Shown: piece after piece, positions 43,830 to 56,600 of the stretch
Layout: the number at the start of each line of letters is the position of its first letter
Position numbering within the stretch: the stretch's first letter is position 1
Source: Stictocephala bisonia
Taxonomy: Eukaryota; Arthropoda; Insecta; Hemiptera; Membracidae
Direction: 5' to 3'
DNA: 64,000 nt
Assembly (NCBI GenBank): GCA_035578905.1
Contig: JAQJVL010000576.1
Coordinates: 372,001-436,000 of the forward strand
Position numbers and translations under genes: made by a program
The notes under the pieces: model-generated
Databases searched by the model: none
Seen by the model: the letters and a program-made list of their open reading frames with translations, nothing else
Told to the model about the DNA's origin: nothing

Positions 43830-45300
43830 TCTCAGAGGACAATCTGCAACTATATGTTTCATTGTTTGGATATCTTCTTAGTTGCATGAGAAAGGCTTAT
43901 ACCACCTACGGAAGTGTGGGATCAGAGATGAGAAACTTATTTCATCCATCAAACACATTTGCCTAATAGAAATTGTACTGAGAAGGTTTTTTACCTGAGT
44001 TAAGAAATATCACTCTTAATTAAGAAACATTACATGGGGGAAGAATAGGAGAACAGTACACTCCTGTATCAATGGGAATTGTGGGGTGTTAAAAATCAAG
44101 AGTGTTCAACTCTTTCTGCAGAGTTTCCTTTCAACGTATCTCTGGAGGAGCTTTATTAAATAGCACCGAAGCTAAGACACGGGAGTTGCCATGAAAAAAC
44201 CTTTTATAACTCTCGTACCGTGTTCAGTTGGGGATAGATTAGTAATAATAATAATAATTTCTCTTGCATAAGCACTATTTAGCCACACATCAGTACAATA
44301 CTCAGCAGTTGGGTAAACATGGGACAAGCTGTTGTATGCTAAACATATGAATTTGCTCCCTGAGTTTTTCTGCAATAGAACAATATTTAACCTGGTTTTT
44401 AAACTTTACTCGTTTTTTTAATTGTAAGTGGCTTATGAAGGAAAGAGGTTAAACAAGTGTTACTCCCAAATACTGCAAGTGTCCATTTTGGTTAAGCTTT
44501 AAAAAAAAATGATCAATTTTGTATAAGCTAATATTTTGGATGGAAGCTTGCCACTTCTATCTTAGATGGGTTAGGATTTAGCTTCCAGGTTATGTAGTAT
44601 TCTTAGATGACTGGAAAGTTACTTGCAGTATTACTTCAGTTTCATGAAGGTCCTTATCTTTATAGGATAAAGCAATACCATCTATTTAAATAAGTGTTCT
44701 AGACTTTCTGGCAGGGATGTCAGTGGTATATGCTTTGAAAAGATAGGAGGGAGAACACAACTTTGGGGAGGCCATACTTGAGTTGTCTAAAGTGCTTTCC
44801 TCTCAATCCCTAATTAGTTTGGCAAAGTGCTCTTCAAAGAGAAAAAGAATAGAGCTGTAGAATTTTACCAACAGGCCTTTACTCCAGACTGTGTGTAGTA
44901 CACACTGCTGTAAAATCCACAAATGTTAGCAATTTCTTCTTCCTCTTCACCCACTTTCAATCAAATATCTCAGAACAAGGACTCAGTCACAACAGCTTTG
45001 GTCAGGACGAAAACAAGCTTGTTCAGCTAGAATTTTATTAACATGGGGATATACTGTTGTAAGATTGGTATTTCTAGTAACTTATAACAAAAATAAATAT
45101 TGGATGAACCACTCGATCTGGTTCTTTTCTCAGCTTCAGGACAGCTACAACTTTTGATATTTTAAAGGCCTTTGTCGTATGCTAATAACTAGTATTTGAT
45201 TGTAGACTGTTAGAAGCCAGAGTTTTACTTTATTGCCAGCATGTTTTAGGAATTTTAGTGAGAAAGTGCTGATAATTTGCATCTGAAGTAGTCCTTATGC
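43830..45300 (-). mobile_element. Decayed LINE (RT to C-terminus), minus strand
   Basis: Read on the minus strand, motifs follow RT order: a KLRKEPDRVVHPIF-like start, FVDFTAVC, GLPKVVFSLL, then YPTAEYCTDVWLNSAYAR, PQFPLIQECT and finally YKPFSCN...QTMKHIVADCPLRSF. This C-terminus (HIV-ECPLR) is characteristic of a common insect LINE group, to which 61.7-62.4 kb also belongs. It is broken by stops throughout and is an old insertion downstream of, or in an intron of, the BTB-ZF gene. Confidence 0.8.
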
Positions 45301-45490
45301 TTTACGTATCATCATAGTATTCTCCTGATGATTTTAAACTAATAACAGTCTTAATAGCTGGAATCTCACAAACTGTGGTCCTGCAACTATGTCAGCTACG
45401 ATACTGAGTACAAAGATTGCAATATTCTGTATGACAACATATTCATGGCCATGCAAACTATATTGCTAAGATAATAAGTTGTATTTTAAA

Positions 45491-46440
45491 TACGAGGTAC
45501 GTCCAGAAAGTAAGTTCCGTTTCCATTTATATCCGCTGCAGCGCTGCGATCGCAGTTCCGCGCATGCGCGGCAGACGCTCTGTATCAAGGAGAAGAAACG
45601 TGCGCTATTTTGAGATCGCTGTCAGTCTCATACGCTTTGTTGTGCTTGTTTAAAATGTCGGTGTTGATCGAAAATCCCACCGCTTGTGAAATCAGATCTG
45701 TGATTCGTTTTCTGAATGCTAAGAAAGTGAAACCGATTGACATTTATCGGCAAATTTGCGAGGTTTACGGACAAAATGCGATGAGTGATTCAATGGTGAG
45801 AAGATGGGTCCGACAGTTTAATGAAGGACGTAATGAAGTGCATGATGAAGAACGAAGTGGGCATCCATCTTTGATTACAGAAGAACTGGTTCACACGATT
45901 GATGAGAAGATCAAGGAAAACCGTAAGTTTACAATGAGTGATCTCGCTATGGAATTCCCCCAAATCTCACGATCATTAATTCATGAAATTGTTACCGAAA
46001 AACTGAAATTTCGAAAACTTTGCTCACGTTGGGTACCGAAAATTCTTACTGAGCAACACACACTGCAAATGTGACGGAAAACCTCATACAGGGATTTGGC
46101 TGGGACGGTTTTGACCATCCTCCGTACAGCCCTGACCTCGCTCCTAGCGACTTTCATCTGTTCTTACATCTGAAGTCTTTCCTTGGCGGTCAACACTTTA
46201 ACGATGACGAAGAGCTGAAAGAAAATGTTTCCAAATGGTTGAAGACACAGGCGGCAACCTTCTATGAAGAAGGCATAGAAAAACTTGTGCCACGCTATGA
46301 CAAATGCCTGCAAAATTTCGGCAGTTATGTAGAAAAGAGTTTAAGAGTTTTAGATTTTAGTGCAATAAATATTTTTTCTGTATCTGTAGACAAATTATTT
46401 TTATTACCAAACGGAACTTACTTTCTGGACGTACCTCGTA
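45491..46440 (+). mobile_element. mariner with internal deletion
   Basis: TA-flanked inverted repeats CGAGGTACGTCCAGAAAGTA and, on the right, ...TACTTTCTGGACGTACCTCG enclose only 946 bp, against about 1.3 kb for an intact mariner. From an ATG at 45,655 the transposase N-terminus is open (RQFNEGRNEVHDEERSGHPS, paired-like DNA-binding domain) to a stop at about 46,073. The C-terminus resumes directly (PPYSPDLAPSDFHLFLHLKS, the third catalytic block; ...ENFGSYVEK-like end). The central part with the first two catalytic aspartates is deleted. It could be mobilised only in trans. The fragment at 1-108 is its near-identical relative. Confidence 0.95.
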
Positions 46441-47039
46441 TATATCACTTATTTATTTATTTTATTTTATTCATAAGACGCCGATCGTCAAGATATGGGC
46501 GAATATGGATTTCGAATGAGTGTGATGAGTGTAGATGAGCGAATGTAGTCATTGTTACAAACTAAGGCCGACTATTCCTTAGAAAGTGTCATTAATTAAT
46601 AGCCCAATGACAAATGAACATCACTTTAATGTAGAGCGTTAAAGCTGGACAAAATGTGAATTTGCCAGTAAGATACTTTTTAAAACAAGGTAGGCTGGAT
46701 GGGTTTTTCAAGATTTATAGTTTATGTTCTACTTTATGTAGTAAAAAATGTGATAAAATACATTTTGACATATGTTGGAAGATAATAAGTATAATGCAAG
46801 TGGCAATAGTCGAGGCTTTATACTTGTAGTTGCTGTACTTATGGTACTATATTACTTCTTATATCAAGAAATACATAATATTTATCAACACAAGTTCTTA
46901 GGGTGATATTTTTGTATTGGTAGTCCAAATGTCTAAGAGTTAATGACTATAAGCCCTCTAATATCCAGACTGTCCCTCTATAGGACTAATCCAGCACAGC
47001 TGCCAATTGTTGCGGGAGATTGTGACAGTCACTTTATCC

Positions 47040-47700
47040 AATAAGAAAACATGTTGAATCACGGCACTGTCAGAAAGCTAATTGATTATGCTCTAAGTAA
47101 TAACTTCTTTTTATTATGTGATGTTAAAGATTCACCAACATTTCACTTAGCTTGTTGGCATCAGGATTTCTCACCTAACTTAAGCTTCTGCTCTGTGACT
47201 GATTTTAGAGGCCGCTTCATGTACAGAAGAAAATTCTTGATATGTCCCCCCACTCTCAAAATATGTTAGTAATGATTTGATACAAATTAGATTCCCCCAA
47301 TTTAATCTTTCCTTAGATAGAATTTATTATTGGTGAGTGAGAAGTCTTTACAACTAAATCTGAACACAGCAGATTAATTCCTCCATCATAAATAAAAACT
47401 ATGACCAATTCACAAGTTTATTCCTGTCCACTGCTAAAGTTTTCATACTGAGAGGATATAGAAAGGAGTACATGCCAGGATGGAATAAGGAATTTGAGGA
47501 TCTTTATAAAGAGTTTAATGAGACCAGATCTGACTTCTTGCAGCACTCTCGACAGCGCTAGGAAAGAGAAATAGGTCAGGTGTAAACTATCTGGAAAAAT
47601 ATTCATTTTAAAAATCGATTGTTTGATTGATATTAAAATAATAAAGAATGAAACAGGCTTCTTTAACATAAATCAGTTAACACTGAAACACAAAAAAAAA
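47040..47700 (+). pseudogene. LINE endonuclease/linker fragment in unit A
   Basis: MLNHGTVRKLIDYALSNNFF then LLCDVKDSPTFHLACWHQDF and SPNLSFCSVTDFRGRF correspond to the end of a LINE endonuclease domain (D-P-D/FH..W....P-D-L pattern). Further on, YRKEYMPGWNKEFEDLYKEF is the endonuclease-RT linker of insect LINEs. Frameshifts and stops separate the pieces and no RT follows. The minus-strand ORF over the same place is a shadow. Confidence 0.75.
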
Positions 47701-49124
47701 AAAACATTATTGATTATAACCAATAGCCGTGGTGAACTATCACTATATGTGCTTGAAAAAGAGATGTAAGAAATTATTAGGTTATATAAATCATGGTACA
47801 AAATATAGATATGAAAAATATTTTTTTCATATCTCGAGTCAAATATTAATTTTTGATACATAGGCGTATGCTTTGAATGTTATTAGAAATGAAATAACAT
47901 AAAAAAGTTCAGACTCGTGTCATATGCAATGACACTATGAGCCAACCAAGTTTTGATGTATATTTTTGATTTTAAGTTGTTATTATTTTGTCTTGTCAGC
48001 ACACTAGTGTATTTTATAAAAAATGCAGTGAGTGTATACTGTGCAGCAAATGTTTTTTTCTAAGTTGAACAAAAAATGTCATTATGGTATAAAAACTGAA
48101 TATCACTAATTGACATATGATGATTTATATTACCTAATTTTCTATTACCAGTGTTATATTGTTGCAGTGAATTTACTGTAATAGTAATAAATATGAAATG
48201 GCAATTTCACGCTAAGATATTACTCAGTCGTAAACCGTAGTATACTCAATTTCATATTGAGAATGCAGTACGGTAAGCCCATAAGCAATGTTAATCAAAT
48301 GGGAGTTTTGAGGTACAGCACTGTATAAAAACGTTGGCTTGCTGATAAAAAGTAATCATAAAATCTAATTTTCGCATGGAAGTGGTTGGGGTTAAAGGTA
48401 TACAAGATTATTAAAGGTATAAAAAAAGTTAATAACTTTAAAAAAAATTACCATATGCTTTAAAAACTAGTCCTTGAAGATTCAGTTTTGAGAGGCCACA
48501 ATTCAGTTACACTGCATTTTAAATTAATAAATATTTATTTATTTTTTTATTTATTCATAAGACGCCGATCGTCAAGATATGGGCGAATATGGATTTCGAA
48601 TGAGTGTGATGAGTGTAGATGAGCGAATGTAGTCATTGTTACAAACTAAGGCCGACTATTCCTTAGAAAGTGTCATTAATTAATAGCCCAATGACAAATG
48701 AACATCACTTTAATGTAGAGCGTTAAAGCTGGACAAAATGTGAATTTGCCAGTAAGATACTTTTTAAAACAAGGTAGGCTGGATGGGTTTTTCAAGATTT
48801 ATAGTTTATGTTCTACTGTATGTAGTAAAAAATGTGATAAAATACATTTTGACATATGTTGGAAGATAATAAGTATAATGCAAGTGGCAATAGTCGAGGC
48901 TTTAGACTTGTAGTTGCTGTACTTATGGTACTATATTACTTCTTATATCAGGAAATACATAATAGTTATCAACACAAGTTCTTAGGGTGATATTTTTGTA
49001 TTGGTAGTCCAAATGTCTAAGAGTTAATGACTATAAGCCCTCTAATATCCAGACTGTCCCTCTATAGGACTAATCCAGCACAGCTGCCAATTGTTGCGGG
49101 AGACTGTGACAGTCACTTTATCCA

Positions 49125-49780
49125 ATAAGAAAACATGTTGAATCAGGGCACTGTTAGAAAGCTAATTGATTATGCTCTAAGTAATAACTTCTTTTTATTA
49201 TGTGATGTTAAAGATTCACCAACATTTCACTTAGCTTGTTGGCATCAGGATTTCTCACCTAACTTAAGCTTCTGCTCTGTGACTGATTTTAGAGGCCGCT
49301 TCATGTACAGAAGAAAATTCTTGATATGTCCCCCCACTCTCAAAATATGTTAGTAATGGTTTGATACAAATTAGATTCCCCCAATTTAATCTTTCCTTAG
49401 AAAGAATTTATTATTGGTGAGTGAGAAGTCTTTACAACTAAATCTGAACACAGCAGATTAATTCCTCCATCATAAATAAAAACTATGACCAATTCACAAG
49501 TTTATTCCCGTCCACTGCTAAAGTTTTCATACTGAGAGGATATAGAAAGGAGTACATGCCAGGATGGAATAAGGAATTTGAGGATCTTTATAAAGAGTTT
49601 AATGAGACCAGATCTGACTTCTTGCAGCACTCTCGACAGCGCTAGGAAAGAGAAATAGGTCAGGTGTAAACTATCTGGAAAAATATTCATTTTAAAAATC
49701 GATTGTTTGATTGATATTAAAGTAATAAAGAATGAAACAGGCTTCTTTAACATAAATCAGTTAACACTGAAACACATAAA
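49125..49780 (+). pseudogene. LINE endonuclease/linker fragment in unit B
   Basis: This is the second copy of the fragment at 47,040-47,700, with the same lesions and a few substitutions. It shows that the LINE had decayed before the 2.08-kb unit was duplicated. Confidence 0.8.
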
Positions 49781-50642
49781 AAAAACAACATTATTGATTA
49801 TAGCCAATAGCCGTGGTGAACTAGCACTATATGTGCTTGAAAAAGAGATGTAAGAAATTATTAGGTTATATTATAAATCCTGGTACAAAATATAGATATG
49901 AAAAATATTTTTTTTCATACCTCGAGTCAAATATTAATTTTTGATACATAGGCGTATGCTTTGAATGTTATTAGAAATGTAATAACATAAAAGAGTTCAG
50001 ACTCGTGTCATATGCAATGACACTATGAGCCAACCAAGTTTTGATGTATCTTTTTGATTTTAAGTTGTTATTATTTTGTCTTGTCAGCACACTAGTGTAT
50101 TTTATAAAAAATGCAGTGAGTGTATACTGTGCAGCAAATGTTTTTTTCTAAGTTGAACAAAAAATGTCATTGTGGTATAAAAACTGAATATCACTAATTG
50201 ACATATGATGATTTATATTACCTAATTTTCTATTACCAGTGTTATATTGTTGCAGTGAATTTACTGTCATAGTAATAAATATGAAATGGCAATTTCACGC
50301 TAAGATATTACTCAGTCGTAAACCGTAGTATACTCAATTTCATATTGAGAATGCAGTACGGTAAGCCCATAAGCAATGTTAATCAAATGGGAGTTTTGAG
50401 GTACAGCACTGTATAAAAACGTTGGCTCGCTGATAAAAAGTAATCATAAAATCTAATTTTCGCATGGAAGTGGTTGGGGTTAAAGGTATACAAAATTATT
50501 AAAGGTATAAAAAAGTTAATAACTTAAAAAAAAATTACCATACGCTTTAAAAACTAGTCCTTGAAGATTCAGTTTTGAGAGGCCACAATTCAGTTACACT
50601 GCATTTTAAATTAATAAATATTTATTTATTTTTTTATTTATT

Positions 50643-50905
50643 CATAAGACGCCGATCGTCAAGATATGGGCGAATATGGATTTCGAATGAGTGTGATGAG
50701 TGTAGATGAGCGAATGTAGTCATTGTTACAAACTAAGGCCGACTATTCCTTAGAAAGTGTCATTAATTAATAGCCCAATGACAAATGAACAGCCGGTGGT
50801 TATCAGCTGATCCTTCTCAAAATGTGTTATGACTCTGATTGGGATCGAACTGAGAACCTTTAGCTTATGAAGCTGGGATTGAACCAACTACGCTACCGAC
50901 CAATA
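50643..50905 (-). mobile_element. tRNA-derived SINE, copy 1
   Basis: On the minus strand the head at 50,903-50,836 reads GGTCGGTAGCGTAGTTGGTT, an A box (TAGCGTAGTTGG, 50,884-50,895), and 33 nt later a B box AGTTCGATCCC (50,841-50,851). A body of about 180 bp follows, ending GGCGTCTTATGAATAAATAA in an A/T-rich tail. The body is shared with the SINE-tail segments at 46,472 and 48,556, and a short core with the repeats at 7.3 and 19.3 kb. Confidence 0.8.
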
Positions 50906-51283
50906 TAGGTTGAACATTTTGAAATTTTGTGTAAACTTTTTACATCAGTAGTGAATGCTTACTGTGTTAGTATGAATTGATTATATAATAAAACTAATTT
51001 GTAATAATATAAAAGAAGTAAAATTTAGTTCATTAATTGAGAAAAGACATGGAAAAGTTGACCTGTGAGAAAGTTTTTTAATTTTTTGGTCAGGTAAGTT
51101 TTGCCAGTGGGAAAGTTGTAGATAAAAACTGGTAATTTATTTTTTATTTGAAACTTTTTTCACCAATATGTATAGTTTAGTCGGTAATAAGTGACAAAGA
51201 AATGACTGTGCGGCACAGTTGTCATTGTGTTGGTGAGTTCGCCTCACTCTGAACCATCCACGATTCCATCGGTGCTAAAATAT
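50906..51283. other. Flank shared with 59,995-60,135, then Gypsy 5' flank
   Basis: 50,906-51,056 repeats 59,991-60,141 almost exactly, up to GAAAAGACATGGAAA. From there to the LTR at 51,284 the sequence is single-copy in this window and shows no gene. Confidence 0.7.
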
Positions 51284-51682
51284 TGTTACGAAGGGGCCCA
51301 TTTCCCTTCGTATTATATGTGGTTTATGCTGAGTACTGCTGAGTACGCTGAGGCAAGAAGAGGGGGAAGACCGGGAGTTGAATTAGAGGACAGACGGAGA
51401 GCGGCAGCCGAGCGACCCAGGCGCACCGACGGACCTAGGAGGAGGCGATGGACATCCAACACACTTAGACACCTGAAGACGTGGCTTACTGATAGGGTAG
51501 ACGTGGTGTGATTTATGTCCGAGTAGGGAAGTTGTAGGAGTTATACTGGTAGGGACCATGGAGTAGCTGTACCACCCAAAGAGAGAAATAAAGGTAAGAG
51601 AAATATTTGTGTTTGGGTCTATTTTATCCTCTGGACTACCAACCCCCTAAGCGACACCCTCTTCACCGAGGGGGACGTGACA
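51284..51682 (+). repeat. Gypsy-class 5' LTR
   Basis: The proposed LTR starts TGTTACGAAGGGGCCCATTT and ends GGGGGACGTGACA, about 399 bp, with short imperfect inverted termini (TGTTAC/GTGACA). It contains ATTATATG as a possible TATA element near 51,311 and AATAAA at 51,587. The primer-binding site lies just downstream. The start is inferred from the TGTTAC motif because no second LTR is present for comparison. Confidence 0.65.
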
Positions 51683-51689
51683 AATTTGG

Positions 51690-51708
51690 TGGAGGCGCCG
51701 GGTATCCT
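51690..51708 (+). other. Primer-binding site
   Basis: TGGAGGCGCCGGGTATCC begins with TGG seven bases after the LTR end and would pair with a tRNA 3' end ...GGCGCCTCCA, most like a tRNA-Thr. It marks the LTR/internal boundary. Confidence 0.6.
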
Positions 51709-52441
51709 GAGGCGTTTAGCCTGCGACGGATAAAAGATCAGTAAGGTAATATTATATTATGTCAATTAGTTTATGAGATTGTTTTAAGTGCAGTGTTAAC
51801 TACTTTTGTTGAATTGACATTGTTTTAAATTTAAATTAACCATTTTTAAATTTTTTTTAAATGGGCTGTTGATGTTTTTTAAAGTAAAGTATATTTAATT
51901 TATTTGATATAATATTTGTGTGTATAGTTTTAATTTGGTAATATTTTAAGGTGTTTTCTACGTGTTCAGTATTGGGGTACTTTTTCTTTTTTTCCACGGT
52001 GATATTTAGCCTTTTCTCCGACGACATTGTAGGGATGCGGTTTTGAGTTTGGCCAGTTGCTAGTTTATGCGAAAAGAAGAGTGAAGACAAATAAATTGAG
52101 TTAAGGGAAGCAAAGTGAAGTAGTTAATTGGTGACTATATGTGTAATTATTAATACATTTTCATTTATTTAGTTAGTTTTGTGTTAGTAAAATAAGGTTT
52201 GTGAATTATATAGAAGTATGTGAATTTGTTAGTATTAAGCATATTATGTAGAGTATTTTAAATTCAGTTTGTTGTTTTAATATAGAAGTGTTATAAAGTT
52301 TCATTTTAGTCGTATAATTTGAATGTTCTTTTCTTGTATTTGTTATAAAAGCTAGAAGTAATTTTGGTTATCGTACTTAACTATACAGTTTTGTTCTATG
52401 AGGGTAATTAGTGTGTATATTATAAGTGGGTTAGTGCATTA
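51709..52441. other. Gypsy leader (untranslated)
   Basis: AT-rich leader without a supported ORF, between the primer-binding site and gag, as is usual in such elements. Confidence 0.5.
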
Positions 52442-53602
52442 TTGTTCATGAGTGAAAGGAAGAGGAATGAAGAACAAGCGAATCCTTTAGTACACATTAG
52501 TGTGGTAACCAGAAGCCAGAGCCGCCAAGCTGCTGACGACGCATCCTCCACGGACTCGCTAGGAGAGTTTGCACAGCAGATTGAACTCGAGCCACCACTA
52601 GAGGATTCCCTTGAACAACTTTGTGAAGAGTCTATGTCTGAAGACAGCCTAGAACGGGAAGTAGTAGCAGCGGACATGGCAGAAGGGCGAGGACTTGCTA
52701 TTACGCCACCCAGATTCAGGGGCAGCCTGGAGGAGAATGTTGAAGAGTATTTACAAGCTTTTGAGAGGATAGCTAAGGCTAATGGGTGGACTCCAGAGAA
52801 GAAATTAGTAATCCTTCCTTGTTACTTGGAAGGAGCAGCACTGAAGTGGTATGAAAATCTTGAACAGTCCGAGGGAGACAATTTGACTTGGGCCGTGGTT
52901 AAGGACAAAATGAAAGGTGCGTTCCAATCGATAGCATGGGAAGAACAAGTGGAATATAAGCTTCGAATGTGAATGCAGGGAGAAGAAGAACAGGTAGAGG
53001 CGTATATTCAAGATGTCCTTAACTTATGCTGTAAACTTGATGCGAATATGAGTGAAAGGTGTAAGATTAAACATGTATTAAGAGGTTTGAAGCCTTCCCT
53101 CTTAGAAAAGGTCATGATCATGAATAATGATACCCTAGAAAACTTATTAGCTAATGTAAGGAAGGTACAGACTGCAAGATTTATGGCAGGTCAAAGGGTT
53201 GATCAGTTGATGACAGAATTACTTGTAAGGCAATCAAAGTCAAAGGAAGAGGTTCCACAAACATCGAGTGGCAGTTAATTGGAAACCAAAATTGAAAATC
53301 TTACCAGTGAATTTTCAAAGTTTAGTATGAGACTAATGGAAGAGAACAGCAGAAGACAGGACCCCAGAATGCCATTTCAATTCAGTAGAAGAGGATGGAG
53401 AGGAGGACCACCCCATGGAGGACAACCACAAGGAGGAAGAGGCCAAATCCGAAGCCCGCCACCTACTGGAAGAGGAGCTTTTAGAGGTGCAAGCAGGGGA
53501 AGAACAGGAGATGGCAGAGTCATTTGCTACAAATGTAATCGAGTGGGCCACTTTGCTATTAATTGCCACACCAACCAGACTAGTGGGTCGGGAAACGAGT
53601 AA
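52442..53602 (+). pseudogene. Gypsy gag with two in-frame stops
   Basis: A single reading frame spans 52,450-53,602, broken only by TGA at 52,970 and TAA at 53,276. It shows a retrotransposon Gag capsid domain (ITPPRFRGSLEENVEEYLQA, KLVILPCYLEGAALKWYENL, with a conserved W-x-x-V-K block), a second helical part (VEAYIQDVLNLCCKLD), an arginine/glycine-rich tract and a CCHC zinc knuckle CYKCNRVGHFAINC. Total about 385 codons, a normal Gag length. Pol follows in the -1 frame relative to gag, as expected for frameshift-expressed Gag-Pol. The stops make the copy defective. Confidence 0.88.
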
Positions 53603-53635
53603 GGGGGACGCTAGGAAAGGGGGCTAGCGTTCTAT

Positions 53636-56600
53636 CTTCCTATAATTCCCCAAATTTTAATCAGTCAAACAAAATAGCCATTCTATGCGGGGAACATGAG
53701 CAGGGTGAATGGAGGGATACTTGGAGGCAATATTCAGAAAGCAGAAGTACCCAAGGCAGGACGTGGAATCAGCATATGAGAAGGCAAACATTGAAGAGTG
53801 AGGATGGATTAAATAGGAGACTAGACGAAAGAGGGACACAAGAGTTTATACCTGATAATCCTGGTTTGGTGGGAAGATCGGACTCAATTAGAACACTAGG
53901 TGTACTAGAAATCGAAGCTCTAGTAGATTACAAAAACCGTTCGATTGTCATTGACACTGGTGCCTGTGTTAGTTGCATTGACGAAAGTATAATAACCAAC
54001 AAGGAAAGAATTCAATTAGTAGAAGGTGTGAACATGAAAACTGCTACAGATGAACCAGTTAGCATAATTGGAAGAGTCACCATAAATCTACAAATAAGTT
54101 GTTGTGTTATGAGATTTCAAGTCTTTGTAGCTAAGGGACTAGGAGGCTGCTGCATTTTAGGAAATGACTTCCATCTGAAATTTCAAACTGTTGTAAATTT
54201 TTCTAAAAGAACAGTTACCTTTAAAAATTTAAGTGGAAAATCCATAGTAGCTCCATTTTTGTGTCAGGAGCGCAATGCAAAGTACTTAAGCCCACCTCCG
54301 AATCCTACGTGGCTAAATCAGATACTTATTGATGAAGCTGATGTTAAGCCGGCGAAAGTAATAAATCTTGAAGAGATTGAGATACCTCCAAAAAGTCAGA
54401 GGCTTTTGAAAATAAAGTTTGAAGGTCCATTGCCCGAAACCGGAGTTATTGAGTCAAGCTATGAGTTGTTTAAGACACGGTCTATAATCATCCCACCGAG
54501 TCTTACTGCCCAACCACGACTTGAAGCCATTATAGCTACTAACATGTCCCAAGAGGTTAAGAAATTGGCTGGAGGAGAAGTGTTAGCCGAAGTTTTTGAA
54601 GCAGAAGAGGTTGAAGCTGAAAAGGTCTGTCAAGTTAAGATCGAAGGAAATATTGAAGAGAAGCATCAGCAAGACTTCGATGAAGGGAAGCTAAACCTTA
54701 ATCCTCATCTAACACAAGATGAATATTGCTCAATGATAGATTTACTTAAAGAGTTTCAGGACGTATTTGCATGGAATTCATCACAGATTGGTAGGACAAA
54801 TGTAAGTGAGCATAAAATTGAACTTACGAGTCAGAGTCCCGTGCACCAGCCACCATATAAAGTGTCACATAAAGAAAGAGAGATTCTACGAACTCAAGTC
54901 GAAGACATGTTGAATAAGAAAGTGATTCGGCCCAGTAACAGTGCTTACTCATCCCCTGTCGTATTAGTCAAGAAGAAGAATGGAGAGTGGAGATTTTGCG
55001 TGGACTACAGGAAGCTTAATGAATTACTGACTCCTATACAACATCCATTGCCACGTATAGACGATATATTGACATATTTGAATGGGTGTCAGTGGTTTGC
55101 CACTTTGGATTTAACTGCAGGTTTTTGGCAGTTACCTATAAGAGAGCCAGATAAGCATGTAACTGCATTTGCTACTCCAGATGGACTTTGGGAGTATGAG
55201 GTCACACCATTTGGACTGAAAACTAGTCCTGCAGCATTTCAGACTTGTATGGACAAAGTCCTAGCCGGACTTAAGTGGGGAACTTGTCTTTTGTATCTAG
55301 ACGATATTTTGGTGATGGCTCCAACATACACTGAACTTTTATGTAGATTGAAAGAAGTCTTTCTGAGAATAAGAAACGCTCATATGACACTGAATCCGTC
55401 TAAATGCAAATTTGGCTATCAGGAAGTGAAAGTATTAGGTCATACTGTAAGTGCCAGAGGTGTGAGTCCTGACCCTGGAAAAGTAAAAGATATTCTCAAT
55501 TTTGAACCACCTCGTAGACTTAAAGCAGTAAGGTCATATCTCGGGCTTTGTAATTATTACAGGAAATTTATACCAAATTACTCAAAGATTGCTAGACCTC
55601 TCATAGAACTAACTAAGAAGAACATACCATTTCACTGGAATACTGAGCAACAAGTTGCATTTCAGACATTAAAGGACAAACTTACGACCAGTCCAATTCT
55701 GAGACATTTTGATCCCAATTTGCCTGTTGAGCTTCACACTGATGCCAGTGATGTCGGAGTGGGAGCGGTCATCATGCAGACAGATAATGGCGATACACTG
55801 CCAGTAGCTTATGGTTCAAGACGACTCTCCGAGGCTAAAAGAGATACACCACAACAGAGAAGGAGTGTATAGCAGTTGTTTGGGCTAGTCAGCACTTTAG
55901 ACAATTCTTGTGGGGTCGCAAGTTCACCATAGTGGTCGATCACCATGCGTTGTGTTGGCTTAATAAAAACAGAGATTCATCTGGAAGATTAGCTAGATGG
56001 GCCTTGAAACTAATGGAATTTGACTACCAGATAAAACATAAACAAGGCCGTCTCCACGTAGTTCCTGACATGTTATCACGGAACACTTGTGTGGACTGTA
56101 CACCGGATGATGAGGACATGACCAATGAGATACCCATGTTGGCATTAAAGCTAGATGAGTTGGGAAAGTTCCAAGATGACGATGATGAATGTAAGAGGAT
56201 CAAGGAAGCAGTGCTGTATCCGGAAAAGACTACATCACTAGATTGTAGATCTAGCATGTAATTTAGGTGAAGTAATTGTACGGTCACTAGACCGTAGATT
56301 ACTTCGAAGCTTTGAGTTGGAGAATAGTGTGCTATATCGCAAAAATACGGGCCATCAAGGTAGCAGAAAATTGTTGGTGGTTCCCAACAACCTCAGACAC
56401 GAGATTCTATACGAATGCCACAATAATCCTTTAACTGGTGGACACTTAGGGTTCAGTAAAACATTTTATAAAATCAAGAGCAGATATTACTGGCCTAACA
56501 TGTTGAAGGAAACAGAAAAGTATGTTAAGACATGTAATGATTGTCAAACAAGGAAGACACCTAAACAAGCACCCGCTGGACTTTTGCAACCCATACCCGG

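Larger units (their letters stand above)
46452..50642 (+). repeat. Two tandem 2.08-kb units (A and B)
   Basis: CATAAGACGCCGATCGTCAA starts at 46,472, 48,556 and 50,643, giving periods of 2,084 and 2,087 bp. Units A (46,472-48,555) and B (48,556-50,642) differ by only scattered substitutions and small indels. Each holds a SINE tail (first about 150 bp), a LINE endonuclease fragment (about 580-1,240 into the unit) and about 850 bp of unclassified sequence ending in TAAATTAATAAATATTTATT. A third, partial unit begins at 50,643 and a fourth partial copy lies at 58,597-59,736. Confidence 0.97.

Noticed and set aside
47418..47669. 83-codon minus-strand ORF, repeated at 49,502-49,753 and 58,599-58,850
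   Set aside because: It lies opposite the LINE linker fragment (YRKEYMPGWNKEFEDLYKEF on the plus strand). Its presence in three places only reflects duplication of the unit.
53415..53627. 70-codon ORF in a third frame over the gag nucleocapsid region
   Set aside because: It is out of frame with both gag and pol; the glutamate/arginine richness mirrors the R/G-rich gag tract.
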